In this document: positions 35,175 to 44,041 of the stretch, piece by piece
How the letters are laid out: every line of letters starts with the position of its first letter
Numbering within the stretch: position 1 is the first letter of the stretch
Assembly (NCBI RefSeq): GCF_014644435.1
Contig: NZ_BMKR01000004.1
Coordinates: 1-64,000, forward strand
Length of the DNA: 64,000 nt
From: Paenibacillus albidus
GTDB lineage: Bacteria; Bacillota; Bacilli; Paenibacillales; Paenibacillaceae
Reading direction: 5' to 3'
Position numbers and translations under genes: made by a program
The notes under the pieces: generated by a model
Database searches by the model: none
The model's input: the letters and a program-made list of their open reading frames with translations, nothing else
Told to the model about the DNA's origin: nothing

Positions 35175-35238
35175 AAAAGAAACCCTCCTTTAAAATGGAT
35201 GCCGACACTTCCATTTTACCAAAGAAGGGTTTCTTTTT
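35175..35238 (+). terminator. Strong terminator after cueP
   Basis: AAAGAAACCCTCCTTT pairs with AAAGAAGGGTTTCTTT, and an inner AAAATGGA/TCCATTTT stem extends it. A run of seven or more T follows on the plus strand. Confidence 0.9.
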
Positions 35239-35339
35239 TTGTGATCATAAAGAAGATGGGGTCGTTCTTACACTTAAACAGCGGAGCGTCCACTTAAGCG
35301 CACATGTTTTAAGCACACACGTTGATCCAACTAATAAAC

Positions 35340-35395
35340 AGAGGCTGCCCCAAGCAGCCATTTCATGGCTTTTGGGACACCCCCGTTTGTGGTTT
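35340..35395 (-). terminator. Terminator of the fumarate reductase-like gene
   Basis: On the minus strand GTGTCCCAA-AAGCCAT pairs with ATGGCT-TTGGGGCAG, followed by CCTCTGTTTATT. The plus strand between 35238 and 35340 holds no gene that I can see. Confidence 0.65.
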
Positions 35396-35425
35396 ACTCC
35401 ATTGAGTAACGGCACAGCCGCTAGC

Positions 35426-36964
35426 TTATTGTGCTTTTACGAATTCAGCGGATTTAATACCGGCTTGGCGGCCAAAAATAATGATTTCAGCAACAGAGTT
35501 GCCGCCAATCCGGTTCTGGCCATGTAATCCGCCTGTAACTTCGCCTGCTGCAAAGAGGCCAGGAATAGCTTTGCCGTCTTTATTTAATACTTCAGTGTTC
35601 GTATTGATCTTCACACCACCCATGGTGTAGTGGATCCCGGGACCGATTTTGATGGCATAGTAGGGCGCTGTGGACAAGTCGTTGTCCATCCCTGTTGTCC
35701 GGCCGAATTCAGCATCCTTTTTGTTCTTCACTGCGCTGTTCCATGTATCCAGAGTGGATTGCAGCTTATCCGCCGGAACACTCATTTCCTTAGCTAAAGC
35801 TTCGATGGAATCCGCCTGAATGACGAAGCCCATTTTTTCATACTGCTGGATGGCTTTAACACGGGATTTAACGCCGGAGTCAAAGACAAGGTAAGCTGAT
35901 TTCTCTGCAAGCGTGTTGATTGCTGCGGTAACTTTATCACGGGTATTCAGTTCATTCGTGAACCGGGTGCCTGCACTGGAAACAAGGAGGGACCCTTCTC
36001 CACGCACGGCTTCCCCAATAAGATAAGATTTTTCCTGTTGTACTGTCGGGTGAACTTGAATTTGATCCATATCGACGGTTGTCCCGCCAAGCTTCTCAAT
36101 CATCTTGATGCCGTCCCCGGTGCTGCCGATCTGGTTCGTGGTCACGTATCCTTCCAGGTCCGGTCTAACCTCGGAGATCATGTCCATATTGGACCCGAAA
36201 CCGCCGGTTGTCACAACGACAGCAGAGGCAGCAATGGTTTTCTCATCTGTTTGGTTGAATAGGACTTTGACGCCGTTTGCTTTGCCGTCTTGTTGTGTAA
36301 TTTCCTTAACATCAGCGTTCACAAAAAGCGGGATTCCTTGCTCTTGTACGTTCTTCACCAAACCTTTAACAAGGTATTGTCCAACTGCCGAGCCATCTTC
36401 AGGACGGTGTGTGCGCTTTTCGTTCATGCCGCCTGTAATTGTGAGGTTGTTCAGCCTAATCCCGATAGAATCCAGCCAATCAATAGCGCCCGCGGAATTG
36501 TCTACGAAGAAACGAAGCATCTCTTTGTCATTTGTATCATGACCGCCTTTTAAGGTCTCTTCATAAAATAAATCATTGCTGTCAGCAATGCCTTGCTCTT
36601 TTTGGAATTTTGTTTCGGAAGCGTTCATTCCTGATGAGGATTTGGTTGTATTCCCGCCGGCAACCGGCATTTTTTCCAGAATAACCGGGTTCATACCTTT
36701 TTCTTTAGCCTCAAGCGCAGCAGACATACCTGCACCACCTGCACCGACAATGATAATATCATATTCCTCTTTTAATTGATCGAGCGGAGTGTAGCTTGCT
36801 TCAGAGGCTCCTGAAACGGCTTCAGTTGTTACTTTCTTTTCACTCTCTGCGCTCTTGTTCCCGCTGTTTCCAGTGTCCGTACTCTTGTTGCCGTTGCCGC
36901 ATCCTGCGATAGCGAGGATGAGAGAGAGAACGAGAATAAGAGCAACTGCTGTTTTTTTCTTCAT
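35426..36964 (-). CDS. Extracellular fumarate reductase-like flavoprotein, lipoprotein
   Basis: 512 residues, start at 36964. The signal peptide ends in the lipobox IAGC (Cys about 22). After a Ser/Thr-rich linker the FAD-binding domain starts at about 65 (YDIIIVGAGGAGMSAALEAKEKG). Substrate-site landmarks of the flavocytochrome c/fumarate reductase family are present: VHPTVQ, GEAVRGEGSLLVS, HYTMGGVKI and GEVTGGLHGQNRIGGNS. Neither the heme nor a full FMN_bind domain is present. A short VSGASEAS motif at about 58-65, before the FAD domain, resembles ApbE flavinylation sites. It would reduce fumarate, urocanate or a related enoate at the cell surface. The electron donor is not in the window. 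Confidence 0.82.
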   Translation of the reverse strand: MKKKTAVALILVLSLILAIAGCGNGNKSTDTGNSGNKSAESEKKVTTEAVSGASEASYTPLDQLKEEYDIIIVGAGGAGMSAALEAKEKGMNPVILEKMPVAGGNTTKSSSGMNASETKFQKEQGIADSNDLFYEETLKGGHDTNDKEMLRFFVDNSAGAIDWLDSIGIRLNNLTITGGMNEKRTHRPEDGSAVGQYLVKGLVKNVQEQGIPLFVNADVKEITQQDGKANGVKVLFNQTDEKTIAASAVVVTTGGFGSNMDMISEVRPDLEGYVTTNQIGSTGDGIKMIEKLGGTTVDMDQIQVHPTVQQEKSYLIGEAVRGEGSLLVSSAGTRFTNELNTRDKVTAAINTLAEKSAYLVFDSGVKSRVKAIQQYEKMGFVIQADSIEALAKEMSVPADKLQSTLDTWNSAVKNKKDAEFGRTTGMDNDLSTAPYYAIKIGPGIHYTMGGVKINTNTEVLNKDGKAIPGLFAAGEVTGGLHGQNRIGGNSVAEIIIFGRQAGIKSAEFVKAQ

Positions 36965-37106
36965 TTTAAACCCTGCCCCCTTGTGCATAATTTCACAATT
37001 ATCATAGCGGCAAAGCTGCTGCTTTTGGAAGCTTACGTAATTAAATAAAACGTTTTGTAACTAAAGTAAGTGAATATCTAACGTACTTCGGGGCCTGCAA
37101 GCCCCC

Positions 37107-37135
37107 ATCTCAACTTAAGTGGAGAGAGGGCTTGT
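37107..37135. other. Hairpin in the gap between the flavoprotein and chemoreceptor genes
   Basis: AAGCCCCCaTCTC pairs with GAGAgAGGGCTT. T-runs are lacking on both strands. It lies 40 bp after the chemoreceptor stop and may be a weak terminator. Confidence 0.35.
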
Positions 37136-37172
37136 ACTAGATCCCGCTGGAAAATGGTCTTACCGCTATTTT

Positions 37173-39236
37173 TTAGACAACCGTAAATTGACTTAATTCG
37201 TCTTGAAGCTTCTGGGACATTTGGCTTAATTGTTTCGAGAGTACAGCAACCTGTTCGATGCTATCCAGTTGTTCCTGCGTGTTGGCGCTAACCTCTTCAG
37301 TCGATGCAGAGTTCTCCTCAGTGGTGGAAGAGATGATCTCCAGCGCCTGTAAAATTTCATCCTTATGCCTGTGGACAATGGAAGTGTTGTTGCTGATCTG
37401 GATCATCCGTAATTTCAATTCCTCCAAATCCTTGTTCAGGCTAAAAAATACTTGCTTGGTATTCTCCACGGCTCTGGCATTTTCCTCGGCAATTTTTAAG
37501 CCTTTGGCGGTATGCTCAACCGATATACTGGTTTTTTCTTCAATCGCACGGACCTTTTTGTAGATTTCCTGTGTCGCGAGTTCAGTCTGGTTAGCCAGCT
37601 TGCGTACCTCTCCGGCAACAACGGCAAATCCTCTGCCATGTTCTCCTGCACGTGCAGCTTCAATGGAAGCATTAAGCGCCAGCAGGTTGGTCTGATTGGC
37701 AATTTGATTCACCGTGTCTACGATGCTCGAAATTTCATGACGGCTCAGATCAATATCTTCAATAATAGATGAAACTGCCTGTGTCGAATTGTGATTTTCT
37801 TCCGCCGATTTGGATAACTCTTCAACTACCGCAAGACCCGAGCCGCTTTGGTTGGCAGAGGTTTGCACCATAGCTTCTACGGCCTTTGCATCACTCGCGA
37901 TTTCGTCGATTTGGCCCGACAATGCTCCGGTTTTGTGTAGAATATTCTCCGATTCAGCGGACTGGTAATTGGTCGCATTGGCAATCTCATTGATGGCTGT
38001 AGCCGTCTCGTTCATCGTTACCGCGGTCCTGGAAGAAATGGATTGCAAATTGTGAGAAGACTGGGTTAGGATCTGAGCGGTGTTTCCGACCACCTGGATC
38101 ATCCCTTGAATCTTTTGGACCATCGTATGAATCCCTTGAGCAATTTGCCCGATTTCGTTGCTGGAATCTGCATCAAATTGCACGGTTAAATCCCCGTCTT
38201 CAATCCGTTTGATTTTTGTGAGCAGCTTTGGTATCGATCTTAACAGGTAACGCAGCGTCATATAGCAAATTAGGACCAACAGGATGGTTGCCGCGGCAAA
38301 ACCGCCAAGCGTAATCCAGGTAAAAGCTTTTAAATCGCTAAGCGCCTCTTGCTCTGAAATGGTCAAGCCGACGGACCAACCCGTATCCGTACTGGTTGCA
38401 TACCCGATATAACGACGTTCTCCATTATCATTAATTAACTCTACTCCGGATTCGCCGCCAATCATTTTCTTTCCGATCTCCCCAAGATCTCCCGGGTTTT
38501 CCGTGATTTTTTCTTTCAATACTTTGTCCTCGTTGGGGTGATATAGGATATCACCTGTTTTGGTGGCAAGAATCGAATACCCGGTACTTCCGAGCGAATA
38601 GCTTTGCATAATGGCCGGGATATCTTTGAAAGCAATATCCACTGCAACAAATCCGATCAATTGATTGCTGTCATTTTTGACTGGATAGAAAATTCCCATG
38701 AGCAGATTACCCGAATTGATGTCTACATAGGGTTCAGAGTAGTATAAACCGTCTGCTTCGACAGCCGGATTGAAGTAAGGACGGGCCTTGATATCGAAAT
38801 CAGGTTTGGAAGAAACACCATCATTCTGGAGGAAGTAACCTTTGCCGGATATTCCGGCAACCCAGGCGTCGGCAAAAGAGGGCTCTGCCTTTACAATAGC
38901 TGCCAAAGTTGCTACTGTTTCCGCAGCGTGAGGAGAAGTTTTCACCATTTCTGCGGATGGGGTAGTTTCTAAATATTGCTGAAATAATTTGTTCGTTGAC
39001 ATTTGTTTGACAAGCGAACCCTTTTCCTTAAACAATGCATCAAATTGGCTGACGATGCCCTGTGTCTTGGTTAGAAGCATGGACTCTTGCTGAGTTACCA
39101 GAATGCTTCGCGTGCTTGCAAACATGAATGTCCCCAGGATTGAAAAGACGACAACAATAATGGCCAACAAAACAATCGACAATGTATTCGCGATGCTGGA
39201 TGATCTAAATATCCGCTTTTTTAAAATTTGCGACAT
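37173..39236 (-). CDS. Methyl-accepting chemotaxis protein with dCache sensor
   Basis: 687 residues. TM1 is at about 15-40, a double-Cache extracellular sensor spans about 45-290 ([44 protein letters not shown]), TM2 at about 303-325, HAMP about 325-378, and the signalling domain about 400-680. The hairpin tip is conserved ([39 protein letters not shown]). It would couple small-molecule sensing, typically amino or organic acids, to CheA. The ATG follows GGGGAGATG. Its neighbour, a fumarate reductase-like enzyme, hints at a carboxylate ligand, which is inference only. Confidence 0.9.
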   Translation of the reverse strand: MSQILKKRIFRSSSIANTLSIVLLAIIVVVFSILGTFMFASTRSILVTQQESMLLTKTQGIVSQFDALFKEKGSLVKQMSTNKLFQQYLETTPSAEMVKTSPHAAETVATLAAIVKAEPSFADAWVAGISGKGYFLQNDGVSSKPDFDIKARPYFNPAVEADGLYYSEPYVDINSGNLLMGIFYPVKNDSNQLIGFVAVDIAFKDIPAIMQSYSLGSTGYSILATKTGDILYHPNEDKVLKEKITENPGDLGEIGKKMIGGESGVELINDNGERRYIGYATSTDTGWSVGLTISEQEALSDLKAFTWITLGGFAAATILLVLICYMTLRYLLRSIPKLLTKIKRIEDGDLTVQFDADSSNEIGQIAQGIHTMVQKIQGMIQVVGNTAQILTQSSHNLQSISSRTAVTMNETATAINEIANATNYQSAESENILHKTGALSGQIDEIASDAKAVEAMVQTSANQSGSGLAVVEELSKSAEENHNSTQAVSSIIEDIDLSRHEISSIVDTVNQIANQTNLLALNASIEAARAGEHGRGFAVVAGEVRKLANQTELATQEIYKKVRAIEEKTSISVEHTAKGLKIAEENARAVENTKQVFFSLNKDLEELKLRMIQISNNTSIVHRHKDEILQALEIISSTTEENSASTEEVSANTQEQLDSIEQVAVLSKQLSQMSQKLQDELSQFTVV

Positions 39237-39422
39237 GTTATCATCTCCCCTGATGTTAACTTGAGCGAATAGCTCTTAGATAATATGTCGGAATTGTGAA
39301 GTTATTGTATTAGTATAAACAAGTCTAAATTTTGGTACGCAAATTCTAAATACGGACGGCAGGGTACTATTGTTCACCGCAGCCAGTCTGGAATAGATAG
39401 AGAGTAGCCAGATACATATAAA

Positions 39423-39466
39423 AGCAGGTGCTCCGCAGCTTTAGGGCCGGGGCACCTGCTTTTTGT
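39423..39466. terminator. Bidirectional terminator
   Basis: AAGCAGGTGC(T)CCG pairs with CGGGGCACCTGCTT, with T-runs in both directions. It lies downstream of the minus-strand gene ending at 39537. The rest of 39237-39536 holds only the probable chemoreceptor promoter. Confidence 0.75.
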
Positions 39467-39536
39467 TTAAGGTCATCCGTTAAAAATAGTTGAGCGACTG
39501 CCTCCAGGAACCCTCACATTAGTTACGAGACTTGTA

Positions 39537-40061
39537 TCAATTGCCAATATAGAAGATGCATTGGAACAAAGCTACGAAAAATTCAGGCTCTTGGATCGGG
39601 GAAGCGGCTTCGATTTCCAATCTTGTCTTAAACCATTCCGTCGGCTTCATCTTCCACCTAGCCAACACATCCTCTCCCTGCAAGAACTTCGCCCAATCCA
39701 ACATATCTTTTTTTAACATGTATTCTTGATTTTGATAGGTGATCTTAAATTCCGGGGCGAGCGTTTGCCATGTCGTATAAGTAACACGGAAGAAGTCTTG
39801 TGTATTACAGCGTTGGACGATATACTCTGGTCTCCCGAGCCATGGCGCCGTTTTCTTGCATTGAAACACCAGATGCCCATCCGTTGAATATACATTGACC
39901 TGTGCGGACCAATCAATATCGAACATATAATTGCACACTTTTACTACGGAGTTCGGATAAACTCTCTGGAACGTACACGCCACATTTCCTTCCTCGTCCG
40001 TTACCTCAATACGTTTGGTCGAAGGTTTCAGCTTGGGCGGGTTGTAGGAATAGCTCTTCAA
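39537..40061 (-). CDS. Tubby C-terminal-like (LURP-one-related) protein
   Basis: 174 residues, soluble. Beta-rich with repeated short strands (KRIEVTDEEGNVACTFQRVY, VNVYSTDGHLVFQCKK, EYIVQRCNTQDFFRVTY). The pattern fits the Tubby C-terminal-like domain proteins annotated in Bacilli. No enzyme motif. An ATG at 40061 follows GGAGGGAAAG. Function unknown. Confidence 0.55.
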   Translation of the reverse strand: MKSYSYNPPKLKPSTKRIEVTDEEGNVACTFQRVYPNSVVKVCNYMFDIDWSAQVNVYSTDGHLVFQCKKTAPWLGRPEYIVQRCNTQDFFRVTYTTWQTLAPEFKITYQNQEYMLKKDMLDWAKFLQGEDVLARWKMKPTEWFKTRLEIEAASPIQEPEFFVALFQCIFYIGN

Positions 40062-40230
40062 TGACGTCTTTCCCTCCTATTGTAAAATTTGACATGCTCC
40101 CGCTGCTACCATCCTATCATCAATTGTTTAAATATTGAACTATCCTGCCGTTACCCGCAAAAATTTAACCTTGAATATATAGTCCACTACTGTTATATTA
40201 CACGTATGGAATATATAAAGGAGATAAACA

Positions 40231-40803
40231 ATGAATCGTCTTTCCAATGTGGAATTTATGTTGCTGCAAATTATTGCGGAATCCAAACTGGCATCGGGGT
40301 ACCAAATTAATAAGTTGGTAGAGCTAAGAGGCTACAGAGAATGGGCGAATATAAGTACTACTTCTATTTACGCCGGATTGCAGAAACTGAAAGAGAAAGG
40401 ACTGATCCAAACCGAAGATTCCGGTCATAAGTCCGGCAAAGGACCTTTGCCGTCTACATATGTCATGATGGAAGCCGGTATAGAAGCTTTAAGGAATGAA
40501 ATCCTCATAAGCTTAACTTCTACACGGGAGCGGGATAACCGTTTTGACCTCGGACTAGCAGCTCTCCCTTTTATAGGGAACAATGAAGCCGTGGAAGCTT
40601 TGCAGAAACGGCAGAACTTTCTTGAGGACACATTGAGGAACATAGGGCAGAAATTTGAATCGCAAGGCGGCAATTCATTGCCGCTGCACGTTAGGGCTCT
40701 TTTTCTTCACCCGATGAGTCTCATTGAGCATGAACAGTCATTTGTCGCCAATCTGATCAGCGAATTAACAGAGGAACTGGAGGGACATGCACATGATGAT
40801 TAA
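40231..40803 (+). CDS. PadR-family transcriptional regulator
   Basis: 190 residues. The winged helix (about 1-85) has NVEFMLLQIIAESKLASGYQINKLVELRGYREWANISTTSIYAGLQKLKEKGLI, standard for PadR. The C-terminal ~90 residues form the helical dimerisation domain. The ATG follows AAAGGAG. Its end overlaps the BtrH-like gene by 11 bases, so the regulator and the enzyme are cotranscribed and the operon is probably autoregulated. Confidence 0.85.
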   Translation: MNRLSNVEFMLLQIIAESKLASGYQINKLVELRGYREWANISTTSIYAGLQKLKEKGLIQTEDSGHKSGKGPLPSTYVMMEAGIEALRNEILISLTSTRERDNRFDLGLAALPFIGNNEAVEALQKRQNFLEDTLRNIGQKFESQGGNSLPLHVRALFLHPMSLIEHEQSFVANLISELTEELEGHAHDD

Positions 40804-41773
40804 AGATTTTACACCTTATATGGGAGAACACTGCGAGACGACAGCGATGGGCAATCTCCTTCAACATGAAGGTATTCGATTATCGGAGCCGATGTTATTC
40901 GGTATTGGTCAAGGCTTGGGGTTCATTTATTGGGATTCGAAGGGAATGGACTTTCCTTTTATTGGGGGGAGGGTGAAGCCGGATGAACTGTCCGCTGCCA
41001 TAGCATCCCAGCTTAATTTGAACATCAGAGTGCAAGAAACCTCGTCTGTGACAAAAGCATGGCAGAATGTGCAAAGCGTCATTGAGCGGGGAATTCCTGT
41101 GGGCCTTAAATTAGATTCGTATTATTTAGATTACTTTACGAACAAAATACACTTTGCAGCCCACTATGCTGTGATATATGGCATGGATGACGAATATGCC
41201 TATATGGCAGACACAAGCCAACAAGGCGGACTTGTGACAACACGATTGTCGAATTTAACCCTGGCAAGAAACGCGAAAGGGTCCATGAGTTCCAGAAATC
41301 GCTCTTTTACAATCGAGCAAACAGGCGCTCTCCCGGCACTTGCACCCGTCATACGATCATCCCTTATCAACAATGCTCAGGACTACTTGAATCCGCCCAT
41401 CCGCAATTTAGGGAATAAAGGAATCAAAAAAATGAGTGGTGAAATCCTGAATTGGCCTTCAAGAAGCAAGGATCTAGAGAAAGATCTGTGTTTGACTGCT
41501 TTACTGATGGAAAAAGCGGGGACTGGCGGTTCCTTATTTCGAAACCTGTATAGAGATTTTCTAAAAGAATGCGTGGATTTGTTCGGTAATTCTAAATTAG
41601 AGCGGGCCTACTTTTTGTTTACGGAAATCGCGCCGATGTGGGCAAATGTTTCAGCGCTGATTGATAATGCGGGAAGAACCGGAAATCAAGAGGAGCTAAG
41701 ACTTACATCTGAGCTTATAGCCGACATTGCGGAGAGGGAACGAGTAGCTATGGAGTTAATATTAACTTTATGA
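40793..41773 (+). CDS. BtrH-like N-terminal domain protein (DUF4872-type C-terminus)
   Basis: 326 residues. The start at 40793 is eight bases from GGAGGG; an ATG at 40787 is too near. The BtrH N-terminal domain (about 5-150) shows Cys in MGEHCETTAMGNLLQ and His in HFAAHYAVIYGMDDEYAYMADTS, which fit a papain-like Cys-His pair. In butirosin synthesis BtrH moves an acyl chain from a carrier protein to the antibiotic. No carrier protein or other biosynthetic gene is here, so the substrate is unknown. It is coupled to a PadR regulator. Confidence 0.75.
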   Translation: MMIKDFTPYMGEHCETTAMGNLLQHEGIRLSEPMLFGIGQGLGFIYWDSKGMDFPFIGGRVKPDELSAAIASQLNLNIRVQETSSVTKAWQNVQSVIERGIPVGLKLDSYYLDYFTNKIHFAAHYAVIYGMDDEYAYMADTSQQGGLVTTRLSNLTLARNAKGSMSSRNRSFTIEQTGALPALAPVIRSSLINNAQDYLNPPIRNLGNKGIKKMSGEILNWPSRSKDLEKDLCLTALLMEKAGTGGSLFRNLYRDFLKECVDLFGNSKLERAYFLFTEIAPMWANVSALIDNAGRTGNQEELRLTSELIADIAERERVAMELILTL

Positions 41774-41793
41774 GGGGGATTGTATTGAACTGT

Positions 41794-41830
41794 ATATGCC
41801 AGCCTGCCAACTATCGGGAGACTGGCATAT
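41794..41830. terminator. Hairpin between the convergent BtrH-like and AraC/lipoprotein genes
   Basis: ATATGCCAG pairs with CTGGCATAT around a 19-base loop that holds a partial CTgcc/gggAG pairing. T-tracts are weak on both sides. Confidence 0.5.
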
Positions 41831-41873
41831 GATATCTTATCTTCATTATCGTTTAGAGAGCCGCATATTCCCC

Positions 41874-43874
41874 TTACTTGCCTGTACCCAGAAAACTCTC
41901 CACAATAAACTTCAACTGTGCTTCCAAAGAAATCGGGTCATTATAGTAGGAGCCTTTCTCATCAATAAAAAAGACCTGGTTATTTTTCAGCGCCGGGAGT
42001 GACTTCCATACCTTGCTTCCATATACGACATTCGCATCTCCATCATCCCATCCCCAGTTGCTTGTGAAGATGTAGTCTCCGGCATATTCAGGCAGCAATT
42101 CAATCGATAAATCTCCGCCGAATTCCTCACCGTCGATCAGAGTCTTCTGGATAATGTCCGGGGCCTTTAACTCAAGGTCTCCGTAGAGGATCTCACCGCC
42201 TCTTCCACCTTTGTCACCCCAGGCATAGATGCCTTTTGCATAGGGTTGAAGGATCGACACCGTTTGATCGCTGACAACCTTGGTGATTTCTGGCTTAACC
42301 TCAGCAATTTTGGCATTCCACTCTTCAATCCACTGCTGCGCCGCAGCTTCCTTTCCGGTGATTTTTCCGAATTCCAATAACAAATCCTGTGGAGTACCTG
42401 AACCATACTTAAGCCTTACCACCGGAGCGATTTGCGCCAGTTGTTCATACTGAGACTCTTCGATGTAGTCAAAAGTGATGATCAGATCCGGGTCCAGTTC
42501 CAGGATGGCTTCAGCATTCGGCTCTGCGCCAATATTGATGATATGATCAAGGCGCCCTTCATGGAATGGATTTTTTAATGAGCCATCGGCTGCAGCAATC
42601 GGTTTGACATCCAGCACGAGCAAATTACCAATCGCACTTCCTGTCAGATCAATAATCCGCTCTGGATTCTTCGGGATCGTAACTTCTCCTTTACTGTCCA
42701 TATAGGTTTTGGTTGCTGCAGCAGCATTTCCTGTGTTAGAACTCTCTTTGGCGGTGCCTGCTTCCTGATTGGTTGCACTCACTGGCAGAGAATTATTAGT
42801 CCCTGTGCCGTTGTTGTTTGCAGTATTCGAGACAGTAGAGCAAGCACTAATCAACAATGTAAAACATAACAATAATGCCGCAGTGGCAATAGACGCCGGT
42901 TTTGTTCCTCTTTTCACTGGTAATCCCCCTAGTTTGCGTAAATGATAATAATTCTCATTGCTTATGATACTATAGCACCGGGAATTATCCGCTGCAAGGG
43001 CAGATTTCGGATGAAAATCAGGCGATTTTGGTACAGGTCCGTCTCCCCGGAATTGCAATTTGAATTGTGCCGGAGGCAGACCGTAATGTTTTTTAAAATT
43101 CCGGCTGAAGGTATGCGCATCAGGATAACCAACCCGCTCAGCCAGCTCCTGTAGCGGGAAATTTCTGTTTAGTAAATAGTTCGCGGCAACCTCCATACGA
43201 ATTCCCGTTAATACACGAATCGGACTTCCATTCATCCGGCTCTTGAACAGCTTGCTTAAATAACTGACACTGCAGTCAAACAGCTCGGCTAAGGTATCCA
43301 GTGTGATCGGCTCCATATAGTGGTCCTGCATATAACGAAGCGCCTGAACCAGCAAATCCGGCTTGACGGGTTCAATCCCTTGACGCTGCATCTGCCCTAA
43401 TAACTCATGAATGAATTGGTAAAACAATGTCCTCGCGTGCAAAGAATGCAGCGGGTCGAACGTCATCCAGTCTTCATACATTTGTTCAAGCTTGTTCAGG
43501 AGTGGCACAGGGTAAGGTGGATCAAAGCTATATTGGTACTTAAACGGATCCTCCCGTTCGAGCTGCTGCTGCAGCTTTTTGGATGAGGGAAGCATAAGAA
43601 CTGCCTTATACAAAACAAGCCAATATTCAAATGATTCCTCCGCCAAAATCTGGAGAGCAGCCCCGCGGCCGCCATGTAAAATCTGATTCTGTCTCAATGT
43701 AACCTGCAAATCGTCCATTTTCACACGGGCATGTCCTTGATATGCATATACAAAAGCGCTGGCCGGCAGTTGGTAGAGCGGAAGCTCTGTTCCTGCCTCC
43801 AGTCTACCACTGCGGATATCCAGCACTTTAACCGACGCATGGTTCCATAGCTTAATATGATCGTTCAGTTTCAT
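41874..43874 (-). CDS. AraC-type regulator reading in frame into a siderophore-binding lipoprotein (second locus)
   Basis: One uninterrupted frame of 666 codons, paralogous to 27066-28937. Residues 1-165 are a cupin-like sensor. About 185-285 hold the AraC motifs (ITLDTLAELFDCSVSYLSKLFKSRMN and LQELAERVGYPDAHTFSRNFKKHYG). About 290-319 is a linker encoded by a promoter and Fur box. Residue 320 is a GTG (42917) with GGGGGA upstream, followed by a signal peptide and lipobox ISAC (Cys345, or Cys26 of the short product). An Asn/Thr-rich spacer and a FecB-type binding domain follow (DSKGEVTIPKNPERIIDL, ELDPDLIITFDYIEES). The short form would be a normal siderophore-binding lipoprotein. A Fur box lies upstream of the whole frame. 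Confidence 0.85.
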   Translation of the reverse strand: MKLNDHIKLWNHASVKVLDIRSGRLEAGTELPLYQLPASAFVYAYQGHARVKMDDLQVTLRQNQILHGGRGAALQILAEESFEYWLVLYKAVLMLPSSKKLQQQLEREDPFKYQYSFDPPYPVPLLNKLEQMYEDWMTFDPLHSLHARTLFYQFIHELLGQMQRQGIEPVKPDLLVQALRYMQDHYMEPITLDTLAELFDCSVSYLSKLFKSRMNGSPIRVLTGIRMEVAANYLLNRNFPLQELAERVGYPDAHTFSRNFKKHYGLPPAQFKLQFRGDGPVPKSPDFHPKSALAADNSRCYSIISNENYYHLRKLGGLPVKRGTKPASIATAALLLCFTLLISACSTVSNTANNNGTGTNNSLPVSATNQEAGTAKESSNTGNAAAATKTYMDSKGEVTIPKNPERIIDLTGSAIGNLLVLDVKPIAAADGSLKNPFHEGRLDHIINIGAEPNAEAILELDPDLIITFDYIEESQYEQLAQIAPVVRLKYGSGTPQDLLLEFGKITGKEAAAQQWIEEWNAKIAEVKPEITKVVSDQTVSILQPYAKGIYAWGDKGGRGGEILYGDLELKAPDIIQKTLIDGEEFGGDLSIELLPEYAGDYIFTSNWGWDDGDANVVYGSKVWKSLPALKNNQVFFIDEKGSYYNDPISLEAQLKFIVESFLGTGK
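42943..42997 (-). promoter_or_regulatory. Fur-controlled promoter inside the second AraC/lipoprotein frame
   Basis: On the minus strand TTGCAG (42997-42992), 17 bp, TATAGT (42974-42969). The Fur box TGAGAATTATTATCA (42957-42943) differs from the 7-1-7 consensus at one position and covers the start region. The lipoprotein GTG at 42917 has its own SD (GGGGGA). The layout matches 27934-27985. Confidence 0.85.
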
Positions 43875-43913
43875 CTCAGCTCTCCGTTTATCTATAATTA
43901 TTCAAATTATAAT

Positions 43914-43928
43914 TGATAGTTATTCTCA
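43914..43928 (-). promoter_or_regulatory. Fur box upstream of the second AraC/lipoprotein frame
   Basis: TGAGAATAACTATCA on the minus strand has two mismatches to TGATAATnATTATCA. It lies about 40 bp before the ATG at 43874, so the regulator part is probably iron-regulated too. Confidence 0.65.
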
Positions 43929-44002
43929 ATTACAAGCATGGAGTTCATGAAACTTGACGGATGGAAGTGCCTAATTAAGCGGCTGGAGAACTATAATACG
44001 AA

Positions 44003-44031
44003 AAGCCCGCGCCAAGCGCGGGCTCAGGTTA
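44003..44031 (-). terminator. Terminator of the Bcr/CflA transporter gene
   Basis: AGCCCGCGC and GCGCGGGCT form a perfect 9-bp stem. On the minus strand TTTTCG follows. Confidence 0.8.
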
Positions 44032-44041
44032 CAACAGCAGC

